From NCBI GenBank assembly GCA_049282265.1, contig JBAPTR010000003.1, forward strand, positions 1 to 64,000: 64,000 bases of DNA, given 5' to 3'. Source of the stretch: CAYUCJ01 sp049282265 (GTDB taxonomy: Bacteria > Desulfobacterota > DSM-4660 > Desulfatiglandales > Desulfatiglandaceae). The position numbers were made by a program, and so were the translations under genes. Below the pieces are notes generated by a model, which saw only the letters and a list, made by a program, of their open reading frames with translations, was not told where the DNA came from and searched no databases. Numbering within the stretch: position 1 is the first letter of the stretch; every line of letters begins with the position of its first letter. Below, in pieces: positions 43,403-52,023 of this stretch.

Positions 43403-44326
43403 TCAATATTTGAACCCAAGCCAGAAAACGAAGGTCCCGGCGGAAATGAGCGTGTTCAGGGAGATGGCGGCTGATGCCAGTTCCGTTGATCCCTCCATTT
43501 CTCCGGCCATGACGTAGGTTATGGTGGCTGTGGGAGAGGCCAGCAGGATGAGGCCGGGGAGGAATTGCTCCGGAGACAACCCAAGCCAGTGGTAAAGGCC
43601 GATTCCAAGGGCAGGCAGGACCAGGAGTTTCATGAACCCCGTACCCAGGGCCGGAACGAGATGCGACCTGATGAGCCCGAAAGAGAGGGAGGCCCCGATC
43701 ACGAGGAGGGCCAACGGCAGGGCCATGCCGCTTATGATACCCAGCACGCGATCAGCCGGTTCCGGGATGGGGATTTGAAAGAAAGAAAAGCCGATTCCGG
43801 CCAAGGCTGAAAAAATGACGGGGTTGTAGATAATCTTTTTTACAAAAAAAGCCAGTCTGTGCGCACTTTCCGTCCCGCAGGAGAATGCCTGGAGAGCCAG
43901 GACGGCCAGGAAATTTTGCAGGAGCATGAGGAACGCGGCCAGAATGGAAGCCGTGGTGAAGCCTTCTTTGCCTAGAAAATAGTAGGCCACGGCAAAACCG
44001 ATGTATCCAAGATTTCCGTGGAAGGAACTCTGCAGGAAGGTTCCGAATTCCGGCTTGGAGATGGAAAAAAGAAACCCCGAACCCAGGGCCATGCCGAACA
44101 CCAGGACGACCGCAAAGAGGGTGGCCCCCAGGAGCAGGGGTTGAAAATGGGCATGGAAGGGGGCCTGGGCCACTTCCCGGAAGATCATGGCCGGGATGGC
44201 CAGGTAGTAGACCATCCGGTTGAGGGGCCTGATCATGTGGGATGGGAGAAAATCCCACGCCCTGAGAAACCATCCCAGAAGGATGATCACAAAGATGGGG
44301 CCGATGGTGGAGAAGACATGAAGCAT
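43403..44326 (-). CDS. AEC family transporter
   Basis: This 307-residue integral membrane protein has about ten segments and the auxin-efflux-carrier family pattern: two halves, GPIFVIILLGWFLRAWDFLP and YYLAIPAMIFREVAQ in the first, GMALPLALLVIGASLSFGLI and LASPTATITYVMAGEM in the second. Bacterial members export or exchange small organic acids such as malate. The substrate is not evident. It precedes a minus-strand LUD-domain gene by about 38 bp, and both may be on one transcript with lactate-type substrates in mind (inference only). Confidence 0.85.
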   Translation of the reverse strand: MLHVFSTIGPIFVIILLGWFLRAWDFLPSHMIRPLNRMVYYLAIPAMIFREVAQAPFHAHFQPLLLGATLFAVVLVFGMALGSGFLFSISKPEFGTFLQSSFHGNLGYIGFAVAYYFLGKEGFTTASILAAFLMLLQNFLAVLALQAFSCGTESAHRLAFFVKKIIYNPVIFSALAGIGFSFFQIPIPEPADRVLGIISGMALPLALLVIGASLSFGLIRSHLVPALGTGFMKLLVLPALGIGLYHWLGLSPEQFLPGLILLASPTATITYVMAGEMEGSTELASAAISLNTLISAGTFVFWLGFKY

Positions 44327-44364
44327 GGTGTCTCAGGACTCCGGAGGAAGGCCGCTACGAAGGC

Positions 44365-45018
44365 CTACAGTCCCATATCCCCATTGATCAGGATGATCTC
44401 GACACGCCCCTTCGGGAAAGATTTTTCCGTAATCGTCCAGGTATTGCAGATGCGATCCGGGCTCTTGCACTCTTCGCATTCGCCGGTCTTGACGCAGGGC
44501 GTTTTCTTATCCAACCGAATGGCATTGCAGGGGGCCACGTAGTTCTTGATGCGGAACATGGCATCTTCAAGATCGGCAACGACCTTGTTGCGGCCCACCA
44601 GCACGACGACGTTTTTCGGCCCGAACGTGAGGCCCCCGATGCGATTGCCGATCATATCCAGGTTCACGAGGATTCCGGACTCGGTGACCGCGTTCGTGCC
44701 GCAGATGAAGAGGTCCACCAGGAGAGACCGTCTTCTCACCTCAAGGACTTCCTCGCGGGAAATGCTCCCGTCATAGGTGTCCAGCACCTCCACACCGGGG
44801 CGCTTTTTCAGTGCATCATAGACCCCTGTTCCCACCACGGTCATGGAACCCCCGAAAGAGACGCTCTGTGCCCCGCTCCGGGGAAGGATTTCATTCAGGA
44901 CGATGTCTCTTGCATCATGGCCGTCTTTTGCCAGGTGGACCTGGAAATTATTGGATTCCAGGGCCTTTTTCACGTTGTTCAATTTCAAGTCCCAGTAATG
45001 CTCTACGGGTTTTTCCAT
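44365..45018 (-). CDS. LUD-domain protein (LutC/YkgG-like)
   Basis: This 217-residue protein of the LUD family is related to LutB/LutC of lactate oxidation. VKKALESNNFQVHLAKDG, VSFGGSMTVVGTGVYDALKK, DTYDGSISREEVLEVRRRS, FICGTNAVTESGILVNLDMIGNR and KNVVVLVGRNKVV are typical. The C-terminal cysteines (APCNAI, CVKTGECEECKSPDRICN) could bind metal or an Fe-S centre and are common in stand-alone members of anaerobes. The start ATG 45018 has GGAG 8 bases upstream; a longer frame to 45360 has no support. Confidence 0.85.
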   Translation of the reverse strand: MEKPVEHYWDLKLNNVKKALESNNFQVHLAKDGHDARDIVLNEILPRSGAQSVSFGGSMTVVGTGVYDALKKRPGVEVLDTYDGSISREEVLEVRRRSLLVDLFICGTNAVTESGILVNLDMIGNRIGGLTFGPKNVVVLVGRNKVVADLEDAMFRIKNYVAPCNAIRLDKKTPCVKTGECEECKSPDRICNTWTITEKSFPKGRVEIILINGDMGL

Positions 45019-45448
45019 ATCAGTGCTCCTCTCCATAAGGCCGCATTTCTTGCCGGCATGTAAGAATGCCTTCCAGGAATTATGACGGGGGAAGCTCCCC
45101 TTTCCGACACAATACGAAGCTTGGAACTCTACCTCAAACAGGCCCTTGTGACAAGCTCTTTTAGAGGTTCTCCCTGTAACGACTTGCCAAGACGGTATCT
45201 TCTGAAGCTTTTTCTTGAAAAACCCATGCCCATGTGTTATCAATAATGCTCGCCCTTTAGAAAGTCTTTCCAAAAAACCCCTGTTCGGCGTTGATGGGCT
45301 CGATTTCCAACAGCTTTGGCATTGCATTTGTATGAAACAACCTGCTTCCAAATGGGTCAAGACGACGCGTTTGTTTCATGGAAACGAAGTGGTGTCGCAC
45401 TATTGCGACGGAATGGGTTAACCTGAAAGCATGAAAGGAGGAAATCGG
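45019..45448. other. Intergenic region before the amino-acid ABC operon
   Basis: There is no gene here. It holds a small hairpin GTCGCA-CTAT-TGCGAC (45394-45409) and the AAGGAGG ribosome-binding site (45434-45440) of the next gene. No promoter stands out. Confidence 0.4.
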
Positions 45449-46471
45449 ATGAAACTCTTTAAACTGTTGGTACTGATGGTGGCGCTGGTATTCCTGGCAA
45501 CGGCCGGCACAGCTGTTGCGGGCGAGACCCTCGATACGGTCAAGGCCAGGGGTGTGCTCATTGCGGGCGTCAATGGCGGCGTGTTCGGCTTCAGCATGCC
45601 GGACAAAAAAGGCGAGTGGAAAGGGCTTGACGTGGATACGGCCAAGGCCGTTGCCGCCGCGGTATTCGGGGACGCAAACAAGGTCAAGTATGTGGCCCTG
45701 ACGGCCGTGCAGCGTCTGCCTGCCCTTCAATCAAAGGAAATCGACGTCCTGTGCCGCAATACCACCCAGACATTGACCCGTGAGACCGTCAACGGACTCA
45801 ATTTCGCTCACGTGAACTACTATGACGGGCAGGGATTCCTGGTGCCGAAGAAACTGGGGATCAAGAGTGCAAAAGAGCTGGGCGGTGCCACGGTCTGCGT
45901 ACTGCCGGGGACGACCACGGAGATGAACGCTGCGGATTTCTTCAGATCCAACGGACTGAAATGGAAACCGGTCGTCATCGAAAATACCACCGAGCTCAAC
46001 AAGGCCTTTTTCGCAGGCCGATGTGACGTCCTGACCTCGGATGCCTCTCAACTGGCGGCACAACGTTCTGTTTCCCCCAACCCGGCGGATTATGAACTTC
46101 TGCCTGAAATTATTTCCAAAGAACCCCTTGCCCCTGTTGTCCGCCACGGTGATGACCAGTGGTACGATATCGTCAACTGGACCGTCATGGCCCTCATACA
46201 GGCCGAGGAATTCGGCATTACCTCCAAGAATGTCGACCAGATGATGAAGAGCAAGAACCCCGGGATTCAGCGTTTTCTGGGCGTAACCCCCGGCATGGGG
46301 AAGGCCCTGGGTGTCGACGACGCATGGGTCTACAATATTATCAAGCAGGTGGGCAACTACGGTGAGATTTTTGCGCGGAACGTCGGCGTGAAGACTCCCC
46401 TCGGTCTCAAACGAGGACTCAATGACCTCTGGACGAGAGGCGGCCTGATGTATGCCGCTCCGTTCAGATAG
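45449..46471 (+). CDS. aapJ: Amino-acid ABC transporter substrate-binding protein
   Basis: This 340-residue periplasmic binding protein of the general L-amino-acid (AapJ/BztA) type has a signal peptide (KLFKLLVLMVALVFLATAGTAVA). ARGVLIAGVNGGVFGFSMPDKKGEWKGLDVDTAKAVAAAVFG is the family's N-lobe start, followed by LCRNTTQTLTRETVNGLNF and FFAGRCDVLTSDASQLAAQR. The start ATG 45449 follows AAGGAGG; the in-frame ATG 45431 lies before that site and is rejected. It is first gene of the aapJQMP-type operon, separated from the permeases by a hairpin that may give it higher expression. Confidence 0.92.
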   Translation: MKLFKLLVLMVALVFLATAGTAVAGETLDTVKARGVLIAGVNGGVFGFSMPDKKGEWKGLDVDTAKAVAAAVFGDANKVKYVALTAVQRLPALQSKEIDVLCRNTTQTLTRETVNGLNFAHVNYYDGQGFLVPKKLGIKSAKELGGATVCVLPGTTTEMNAADFFRSNGLKWKPVVIENTTELNKAFFAGRCDVLTSDASQLAAQRSVSPNPADYELLPEIISKEPLAPVVRHGDDQWYDIVNWTVMALIQAEEFGITSKNVDQMMKSKNPGIQRFLGVTPGMGKALGVDDAWVYNIIKQVGNYGEIFARNVGVKTPLGLKRGLNDLWTRGGLMYAAPFR

Positions 46472-46481
46472 CAGGCCCGTG

Positions 46482-46509
46482 AGAGTGCCCCTTCCCGGAG
46501 GGGCGCTCT
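46482..46509 (+). terminator. Intercistronic hairpin between aapJ and aapQ
   Basis: AGAGTGCCCCT (46482-46492) pairs with AGGGGCGCTCT (46499-46509), 11 bp with one G-T pair, followed by TGTCTTTAT. The weak T-run suggests a partial terminator or 3'-end stabiliser that raises the level of the binding protein relative to the permeases. Confidence 0.55.
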
Positions 46510-46629
46510 TGTCTTTATCTCACCTCTGCCTCGCCGAAAATGTGTCAACTATCGCGCTTGCCGACAGGACTTGGGGGCAAGGAGCAGGTCTCGGAATGAT
46601 CGAGCAGACACCAGAGGATCCGATTGGTG

Positions 46630-47802
46630 ATGCCAAACATGCAAGCAGAAAAAGTTCCCTTCTGGCTTGATCCCAAGAAACGCGCCGTCATTTTCCAGAT
46701 AGCCGTCTTAGGAATCGTGGGCCTTCTGGCCTATTACCTGATCTCCAATACCATCATCAACCTCAAAAGACAGGCCATTGCCACCGGCTTCGGCTTCCTC
46801 GACAAGGAATCCTCATTCGAGATAGGCGAATCCCTCATCTCCTATTCAGCCGCCAGTTCCTACGGCCGGGCCCTCATCGTGGGCGCCCTGAATACACTGA
46901 AGGTCTCCTTCGCGGGAATCGTGATAACCCTCCTACTGGGGACCATTGTCGGGGTCGCCCGCCTCTCCGGCAACTGGCTGGTATCAAAACTGTCCGGCAT
47001 CTTCATTGAGGTCATGCAGGATATTCCGATCCTGCTGCAACTGTTTTTCTGGTATGCGATTTTTTACGAAAGCCTCCCCTCCCCCAGGCAGGCCTTGTCT
47101 CCCATAAAGGGCATCTTTATGTGCAACAGGGGAATCGCCTTTGCGGTGCCGGAGGCCCATCCTGCGCACAAATATATGGTTTTGGTCTTCCTGGCGGCTT
47201 GTGTGCTGTCCTATTTTATCCGGCGCTGGGCCAGGAGGCGGCAGGAAAAAACCGGACGGCTCTTTCCAACCTTCCGTGTCTCCATCTCCCTTATCATAGG
47301 CCTTCCCCTGGTCGTCTGGCTGGCCTTCGGGGCCCCCGTGAAGATGAATGTTCCCAAGCTTACGGGCTTCAACTTTGTGGGCGGGCTGACCCTGTCTCCC
47401 GAGTTTTGCGCCCTGCTGCTCGGCCTCATTCTCTATACGTCCGCCTTTGTTGCCGAAGTGGTGAGGGCCGGCATTCAGGCGGTGAGCAGGGGCCAGAAAG
47501 AGGCCGCCATGGCATTGGGGCTGAAACCTTCTTTGGTATTGAATCTTGTCATCCTGCCCCAGTCCCTCAGGGTGATCATCCCGCCCCTCACGAGCCAGAT
47601 GCTCAATCTTACGAAGAACAGTTCCCTGGCCGTGGCCATCGGGTTCCCGGATTTTGTTTCCGTGGCCAATACCACCATCAACCAGACGGGTCAGTCCATC
47701 GAAGGGGTAGCCCTGATCATGGCTTTATATCTCATTTTCAGCCTGTCTACCTCCGCCTTTATGAACTGGTACAACAAGAGGGCGGCACTGGTGGAGAGAT
47801 AG
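46630..47802 (+). CDS. aapQ: Amino-acid ABC transporter permease AapQ-like
   Basis: This 390-residue inner-membrane permease belongs to the polar-amino-acid HisM family. A long N-terminal part with one membrane segment and a large insert (about 150-230) distinguish AapQ/BztB from short permeases. ALNTLKVSFAGIVITLLLGTIVG opens the transport domain, and the EAA loop lies in SRGQKEAAMALGLKPSLVLNLVILPQSLRV. The start is uncertain by a few codons: ATG 46630 is given; GTG 46627 and TTG 46624 are closer to the GAGGA at 46614. It is followed by AapM 2 bp downstream. Confidence 0.9.
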   Translation: MPNMQAEKVPFWLDPKKRAVIFQIAVLGIVGLLAYYLISNTIINLKRQAIATGFGFLDKESSFEIGESLISYSAASSYGRALIVGALNTLKVSFAGIVITLLLGTIVGVARLSGNWLVSKLSGIFIEVMQDIPILLQLFFWYAIFYESLPSPRQALSPIKGIFMCNRGIAFAVPEAHPAHKYMVLVFLAACVLSYFIRRWARRRQEKTGRLFPTFRVSISLIIGLPLVVWLAFGAPVKMNVPKLTGFNFVGGLTLSPEFCALLLGLILYTSAFVAEVVRAGIQAVSRGQKEAAMALGLKPSLVLNLVILPQSLRVIIPPLTSQMLNLTKNSSLAVAIGFPDFVSVANTTINQTGQSIEGVALIMALYLIFSLSTSAFMNWYNKRAALVER

Positions 47803-47804
47803 CT

Positions 47805-48908
47805 ATGTCCATGACTGAATCACCAGAAACCCGGATACGGGAAATGAAACCTCCGGTAACACATGTGGGTGTTATAGGGTGGGTGAAGGGGAACCTGTTT
47901 AATGGCACTTTGAACTCCATCCTCTCCATTGCAACATTGTATTTGCTCTGGAAAGTCGTCCCGCCTCTCATCAGATGGGCCTTCATTGACAGCGTATGGC
48001 ATACGACCGGGAAGGCATGCAAGCCCGCTGCAGGGGCCTGCTGGTCCGTTATTACGGAAAACGTGCGCTTTATAATTTTTGGATTTTATCCTTACGATTC
48101 CCAGTGGAGGCCCCTGGTGGCCATGCTGGTCCTATTCGGCCTCCTGTTTTACAGCCAGAACAGAAAACACTGGAAAAAGCACCTGGTCTATGTGTGGATT
48201 GCGGGGCTCTTTACCATGGGCCTCTTGATGAAAGGCGGCCTTTTCGGACTGTCTCCCGTGGAAAGCACCAAATGGAGCGGTCTTCCCCTTACCCTGCTGC
48301 TCTCCGTTTTCGGCCTCACCGCGGCCTATCCCCTTGGCGTTATCCTGGCCCTGGGACGACGATCCAAGATGCCGGGCGTCAAGTGGCTTAGCGTTACCTA
48401 TATCGAGATGATCAGAGGGGTGCCTTTGATCAGCCTCCTCTTCATGTCGGCCATTATCTTCCCGCTGTTTCTGCCCGAAGGGGTCACTATTAATAAGATC
48501 CTGCGGGCCCAGATCGCCATCATTCTCTTTACAGCGGCCTACATTGCCGAGGTGGTCAGGGGAGGCCTGCAGGCCATATCCCTGGGGCAGTATGAGGCGG
48601 CCGAATCCATGGGGCTGAACTTCTACCAGACCATGCGGTTGATTATCCTTCCCCAGGCACTCAAGATCGTGATTCCCCCCACCGTGAGCATCCTGATTTC
48701 CGCTTTCAAGGATACATCCCTTGTGGTGATCATTGCCCTGTGGGACCTGCTCAAGACCACCCAGTCGGTACTTGCCAATCCCGAATGGATGGGATTCAGC
48801 CCCGAGGCTTATCTCTTTGTCGCCCTTCTCTATTTTGCCGGGTGTTTTTCCATGTCAGGCTACAGCCGGAAACTCGAGAGGGAACTGTCAGCCGGTGAAC
48901 AACAATGA
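47805..48908 (+). CDS. aapM: Amino-acid ABC transporter permease AapM-like
   Basis: This 367-residue permease partners AapQ. It has membrane segments around residues 35-55 and 95-150 before the transport domain (GLPLTLLLSVFGLTAAYPLGVILALGRR, MIRGVPLISLLFM), with the EAA loop SLGQYEAAESMGLNFYQTMRLIILPQALKI. The start ATG 47805 is 2 bp after the aapQ stop. The same frame stays open back to 47121, but that stretch is antisense-free overlap with aapQ and is not coding. Confidence 0.9.
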   Translation: MSMTESPETRIREMKPPVTHVGVIGWVKGNLFNGTLNSILSIATLYLLWKVVPPLIRWAFIDSVWHTTGKACKPAAGACWSVITENVRFIIFGFYPYDSQWRPLVAMLVLFGLLFYSQNRKHWKKHLVYVWIAGLFTMGLLMKGGLFGLSPVESTKWSGLPLTLLLSVFGLTAAYPLGVILALGRRSKMPGVKWLSVTYIEMIRGVPLISLLFMSAIIFPLFLPEGVTINKILRAQIAIILFTAAYIAEVVRGGLQAISLGQYEAAESMGLNFYQTMRLIILPQALKIVIPPTVSILISAFKDTSLVVIIALWDLLKTTQSVLANPEWMGFSPEAYLFVALLYFAGCFSMSGYSRKLERELSAGEQQ

Positions 48909-48972
48909 ACACGCATTTGGGCCTCTTTTGGTTCCTTGAGGGCCACATTCTGAAACGCAACAAGAGGAATTC

Positions 48973-49749
48973 ATGAAAGAACAAGAGAGAAGGAAGATGG
49001 AGAACGGACAATCTGATAATGCAATGGTGGAAATTATTGAAATGCACAAATGGTTTGGTGAGTTCCATGTCCTCCAGGGCATTGATTTGAACGTTCAGAA
49101 GGGTGAACGCATCGTCATTTGCGGTCCTTCAGGGTCGGGCAAATCCACCCTGATCCGTTGCATCAACCGGCTGGAAGAACACCAGAAGGGCCGAATAATC
49201 GTCGACGGCACGGAATTGACCAACAACATCAAGAATATCGAAAAGATCCGCGCGGAAGTGGGTATGGTCTTCCAGCACTTCAATCTTTTCCCTCACCTCA
49301 CCATCATCGATAACCTCACCCTTGGGCCGTTGTGGGTGCGAAAGGTTCCCAAGGCGGAAGCCGAAGAAACGGCCATGTTTTACCTGGAGAAGGTGCATAT
49401 CGCAGAGCAGGCCCGGAAATACCCGGGACAGCTTTCGGGCGGCCAGCAGCAGCGCGTTGCCATCGCCCGCAGCCTCTGCATGAAACCCAAACTGATGCTC
49501 TTTGACGAGCCCACCTCGGCCCTGGATCCCGAGATGATCAAGGAAGTGCTGGACGTGATGATTGAACTTGCCCGGGAGGGGATGACCATGCTCGTCGTCA
49601 CCCACGAGATGGGTTTTGCCAAGAGCGTGGCCCACCGGGTGCTCTTTATGGACTTCGGACAGATTGTGGAAGCCAACACGCCGGTGGAATTTTTCGACAA
49701 CCCGCAGCATGACAGGACCAAACTCTTCCTGAGTCAGATCTTGCATTAG
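48973..49749 (+). CDS. aapP: Amino-acid ABC transporter ATP-binding protein
   Basis: This 258-residue ATPase of the HisP/GlnQ family energises the Aap importer. Walker A is GPSGSGKST (residues 51-59), the Q-loop VFQHFNLFPHLT, the signature LSGGQQQRVAIARSL, Walker B LMLFDEPTSALDPE and the H-switch VVTHEMGF. The start at ATG 48973 has AGAGGA 7 bases upstream; ATG 48997 is an alternative. It completes the aapJQMP order and ends 15 bp before the convergent carbamate kinase gene. Confidence 0.93.
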   Translation: MKEQERRKMENGQSDNAMVEIIEMHKWFGEFHVLQGIDLNVQKGERIVICGPSGSGKSTLIRCINRLEEHQKGRIIVDGTELTNNIKNIEKIRAEVGMVFQHFNLFPHLTIIDNLTLGPLWVRKVPKAEAEETAMFYLEKVHIAEQARKYPGQLSGGQQQRVAIARSLCMKPKLMLFDEPTSALDPEMIKEVLDVMIELAREGMTMLVVTHEMGFAKSVAHRVLFMDFGQIVEANTPVEFFDNPQHDRTKLFLSQILH

Positions 49750-49763
49750 TTTCGGCATTCAAC

Positions 49764-50699
49764 TCAAAGGAATTCCGTGCCCGCGGTTCCGAGGACGCTC
49801 TCCGTGATGGTTGCCGTAGAGGTGATAACGGCCCTCTTGGAGGTCCGCCGGACGAACCGGAGGGCCGCCTCCACCTTGGGCTGCATGGATCCCGGGGGAA
49901 AATGCCCTTGCTTCAGGTACCGCCCGGCCTTTTCTTTCTCCAGTCGGCGGAGCAGTTCCTGCTGCGGGGTCCCGAAGTTGAGCATGGCCCCTTCCACATC
50001 GGTGGCCATGATGAAGATATCCACCCCCACTTCTTCGGCCAGGAGACCGCTCGCCAGGTCCTTGTCGATGACGGCATCCACCCCGCAGAAACTTCTGCCT
50101 TCCCGGATAACCGGAATGCCGCCGCCACCGCAGCATATGACGATGAACCCCATTTGGATCAACTTTGTGATTTCACGTTTTTCTACTATGGTCACGGGCC
50201 TGGGGGAAGCGACCACCCGGCGGTATCCCTTATTCGTCTCTCGGGTCACAAAGGGGAGGTCCGCCGCCTCTTCTTTGGAGTAGGCAGGGCCTATGGGTTT
50301 GGAGGGTTTCTGAAAGGCCGGATCATCAGGGTTCACCACCACATAAGTGATGAGACTCACGAGGGGTTTCTGGTGGATGATCCCGAGCGCCATGAGTTCA
50401 CTGTCCAGGCTGGATTCGATCATGTAACCCACCTGCCCCTGTGTCTGGGCCACCAGAATTTCGAGCGGCAGTTTCGGGATATCCAGGCTCATTTCCTGCT
50501 GAAGGAGCAGGTTGCCCACCTGGGGCCCGTTGCCGTGGGTGATAATCAGGTGAAAATCCCGGGAAAGACGGGCCAGTTGTCTTATGGGCACCTTGAGGTT
50601 TTCAAACTGTTCTTCGACGGTTCCCACCTGACCCTTTTTGATGAGTGCATTGCCTCCAAGGGCCACCAGCAAAGTTCCTTTCTTTTTTTTATTATCCAT
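49764..50699 (-). CDS. arcC: Carbamate kinase
   Basis: This 311-residue amino-acid-kinase-fold enzyme makes ATP from carbamoyl phosphate. LLVALGGNALIKKGQVGTVEEQF, IITHGNGPQVGNLLLQQE, PIGPAYSKEEA, RRVVASPRPVTIVE, VICCGGGGIPV and VDAVIDKDLASGLLAEEVG are diagnostic. ATG 50699 overlaps the end of the upstream cyclic-diphosphoglycerate-synthetase-like gene by 8 bp, so the two are coupled. No arginine deiminase or ornithine carbamoyltransferase is next to it, so its carbamoyl phosphate must come from elsewhere. Confidence 0.93.
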   Translation of the reverse strand: MDNKKKKGTLLVALGGNALIKKGQVGTVEEQFENLKVPIRQLARLSRDFHLIITHGNGPQVGNLLLQQEMSLDIPKLPLEILVAQTQGQVGYMIESSLDSELMALGIIHQKPLVSLITYVVVNPDDPAFQKPSKPIGPAYSKEEAADLPFVTRETNKGYRRVVASPRPVTIVEKREITKLIQMGFIVICCGGGGIPVIREGRSFCGVDAVIDKDLASGLLAEEVGVDIFIMATDVEGAMLNFGTPQQELLRRLEKEKAGRYLKQGHFPPGSMQPKVEAALRFVRRTSKRAVITSTATITESVLGTAGTEFL

Positions 50700-52023
50700 C
50701 TGTTCCACGCATTGCCAGTCGTTCCAGAAGCACTTCCTCCAGAAAGGGTTGATCATGGTCCTGGTACTCGTACCGGACCCGCATGGCGGGCTTGTTGATG
50801 GTAACGATCCGGGTCAAATGGATAGGGGTGGCAAAGAGGACCAGGTCGCAATCCACACCGTTGATGGTGTTTTCAAGGTCGGATATCTGCTCATCGCTGT
50901 ATCCCATGGCCGGGAGCACCGGCCCGACGTGGGGGTAAAGGAGATAGGTGTCCTTTATGGTCCCCACCGCAGAGGACCGGGGGTCCACGACTTCGGAAGC
51001 GCCGTATTGCCTGGCTGCGATGAGCCCGGCGCCGTAGGGCATGCCTCCATGGGTCAGGGTCGGTCCATCCTCCACCACCATGATGCGTTTTCCCTTGACC
51101 TGTTCCGGCCGGCTCACAATAGCGGGTGATTTTGCCAGCACCACCCGGGCCTTCGGGGCATATTGCTCGATGTTCTTGCGCACCTGCTCCACCTGGGCCA
51201 GGGAGGCCGTGTCCACCTTGTTGATGACGGCGATGTCCGCCATGAGCATGTTGGTTTCACCCGGGAAATAGAGCAGTTCATGCCCGGCCCGGTGCGGATC
51301 GAACAGGACGATGTGGATATCCGGTTGGTAGAAGGGCGTGTCGTTGTTGCCCCCGTCCCAGACAATGATGTCCGCCTCCTTTTGAGCGGCTTCCAGTATC
51401 TTTCCGTAGTCCACGCCGGCATAGACCACGATACCGAGATCCACCAGGGGTTCATACTCCTCGCGTTCCTCGATGGTGCAGCGGTGCTTTTCAAAGTCCT
51501 CGTAAGCGGAAAAACGCTGGACCACCTGGCTTCTGAGATCCCCGTAGGGCATAGGGTGGCGGATGACCACCACCTTTTTCCCCTTTTTGCGCAGAATATG
51601 GCACACCTTCCGCGTGGTCTGCGATTTGCCGCAGCCCGTCCGCACGGCACAGACCGCCACCACGGGTTTTCGGGCCTTGAGCATGGTGTAGGAGGCACCG
51701 ATGAGGATGAAATCCGCCCCCTCCGCCATGGCTAGGGAGGCCTTGTGCATGACCTCCACGTGCGGGACGTCGCTGTAGGAAAAGGCCACCAGGTCCACCT
51801 GGTGCTTTCGAATGAGTTGAGCCAGATCCTTTTCCGGGTAAATGGCAACCCCTTCCGGATAGAGCTTCCCCGCCAGTTCCGGTGGATAGAGGCGTCCCTC
51901 GATTTTGGGTATCTGCGCAGCGGTAAAGGCAACCACGCGGTAGCGCTCGTTGTCCCTGAAATAGACGTTGAAGTTGTGAAAATCCCTGCCGGCCGCACCC
52001 ATAATGATGACCTTTTCCACCAT
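50692..52023 (-). CDS. Cyclic 2,3-diphosphoglycerate synthetase-like P-loop protein
   Basis: This 443-residue protein resembles archaeal cyclic 2,3-diphosphoglycerate synthetase and its many bacterial relatives annotated as GTPase-like. The N-terminal Rossmann-like part shows VIIMGAAGRDFHNFNVYFRDN and FSYSDVPHVEVMH. The P-loop is VCAVRTGCGKSQTTRKV (about residues 122-138). Then come VIRHPMPYGDL, DIIVWDGGNNDTPFYQPD, AVINKVDTA (NKxD-like) and VVEDGPTLTHGGMPYGAG. In bacteria the product is uncertain. The 8-bp overlap with carbamate kinase suggests a shared pathway, perhaps in nucleobase or amino-acid fermentation. Confidence 0.8.
   Translation of the reverse strand: MVEKVIIMGAAGRDFHNFNVYFRDNERYRVVAFTAAQIPKIEGRLYPPELAGKLYPEGVAIYPEKDLAQLIRKHQVDLVAFSYSDVPHVEVMHKASLAMAEGADFILIGASYTMLKARKPVVAVCAVRTGCGKSQTTRKVCHILRKKGKKVVVIRHPMPYGDLRSQVVQRFSAYEDFEKHRCTIEEREEYEPLVDLGIVVYAGVDYGKILEAAQKEADIIVWDGGNNDTPFYQPDIHIVLFDPHRAGHELLYFPGETNMLMADIAVINKVDTASLAQVEQVRKNIEQYAPKARVVLAKSPAIVSRPEQVKGKRIMVVEDGPTLTHGGMPYGAGLIAARQYGASEVVDPRSSAVGTIKDTYLLYPHVGPVLPAMGYSDEQISDLENTINGVDCDLVLFATPIHLTRIVTINKPAMRVRYEYQDHDQPFLEEVLLERLAMRGTDG

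Noticed and set aside
47121..47804. N-terminal extension of the AapM frame by about 228 codons
   Set aside because: The stretch overlaps aapQ in another frame and reads as Arg/Gly/His-rich shadow; the normal start is ATG 47805 just after the aapQ stop.
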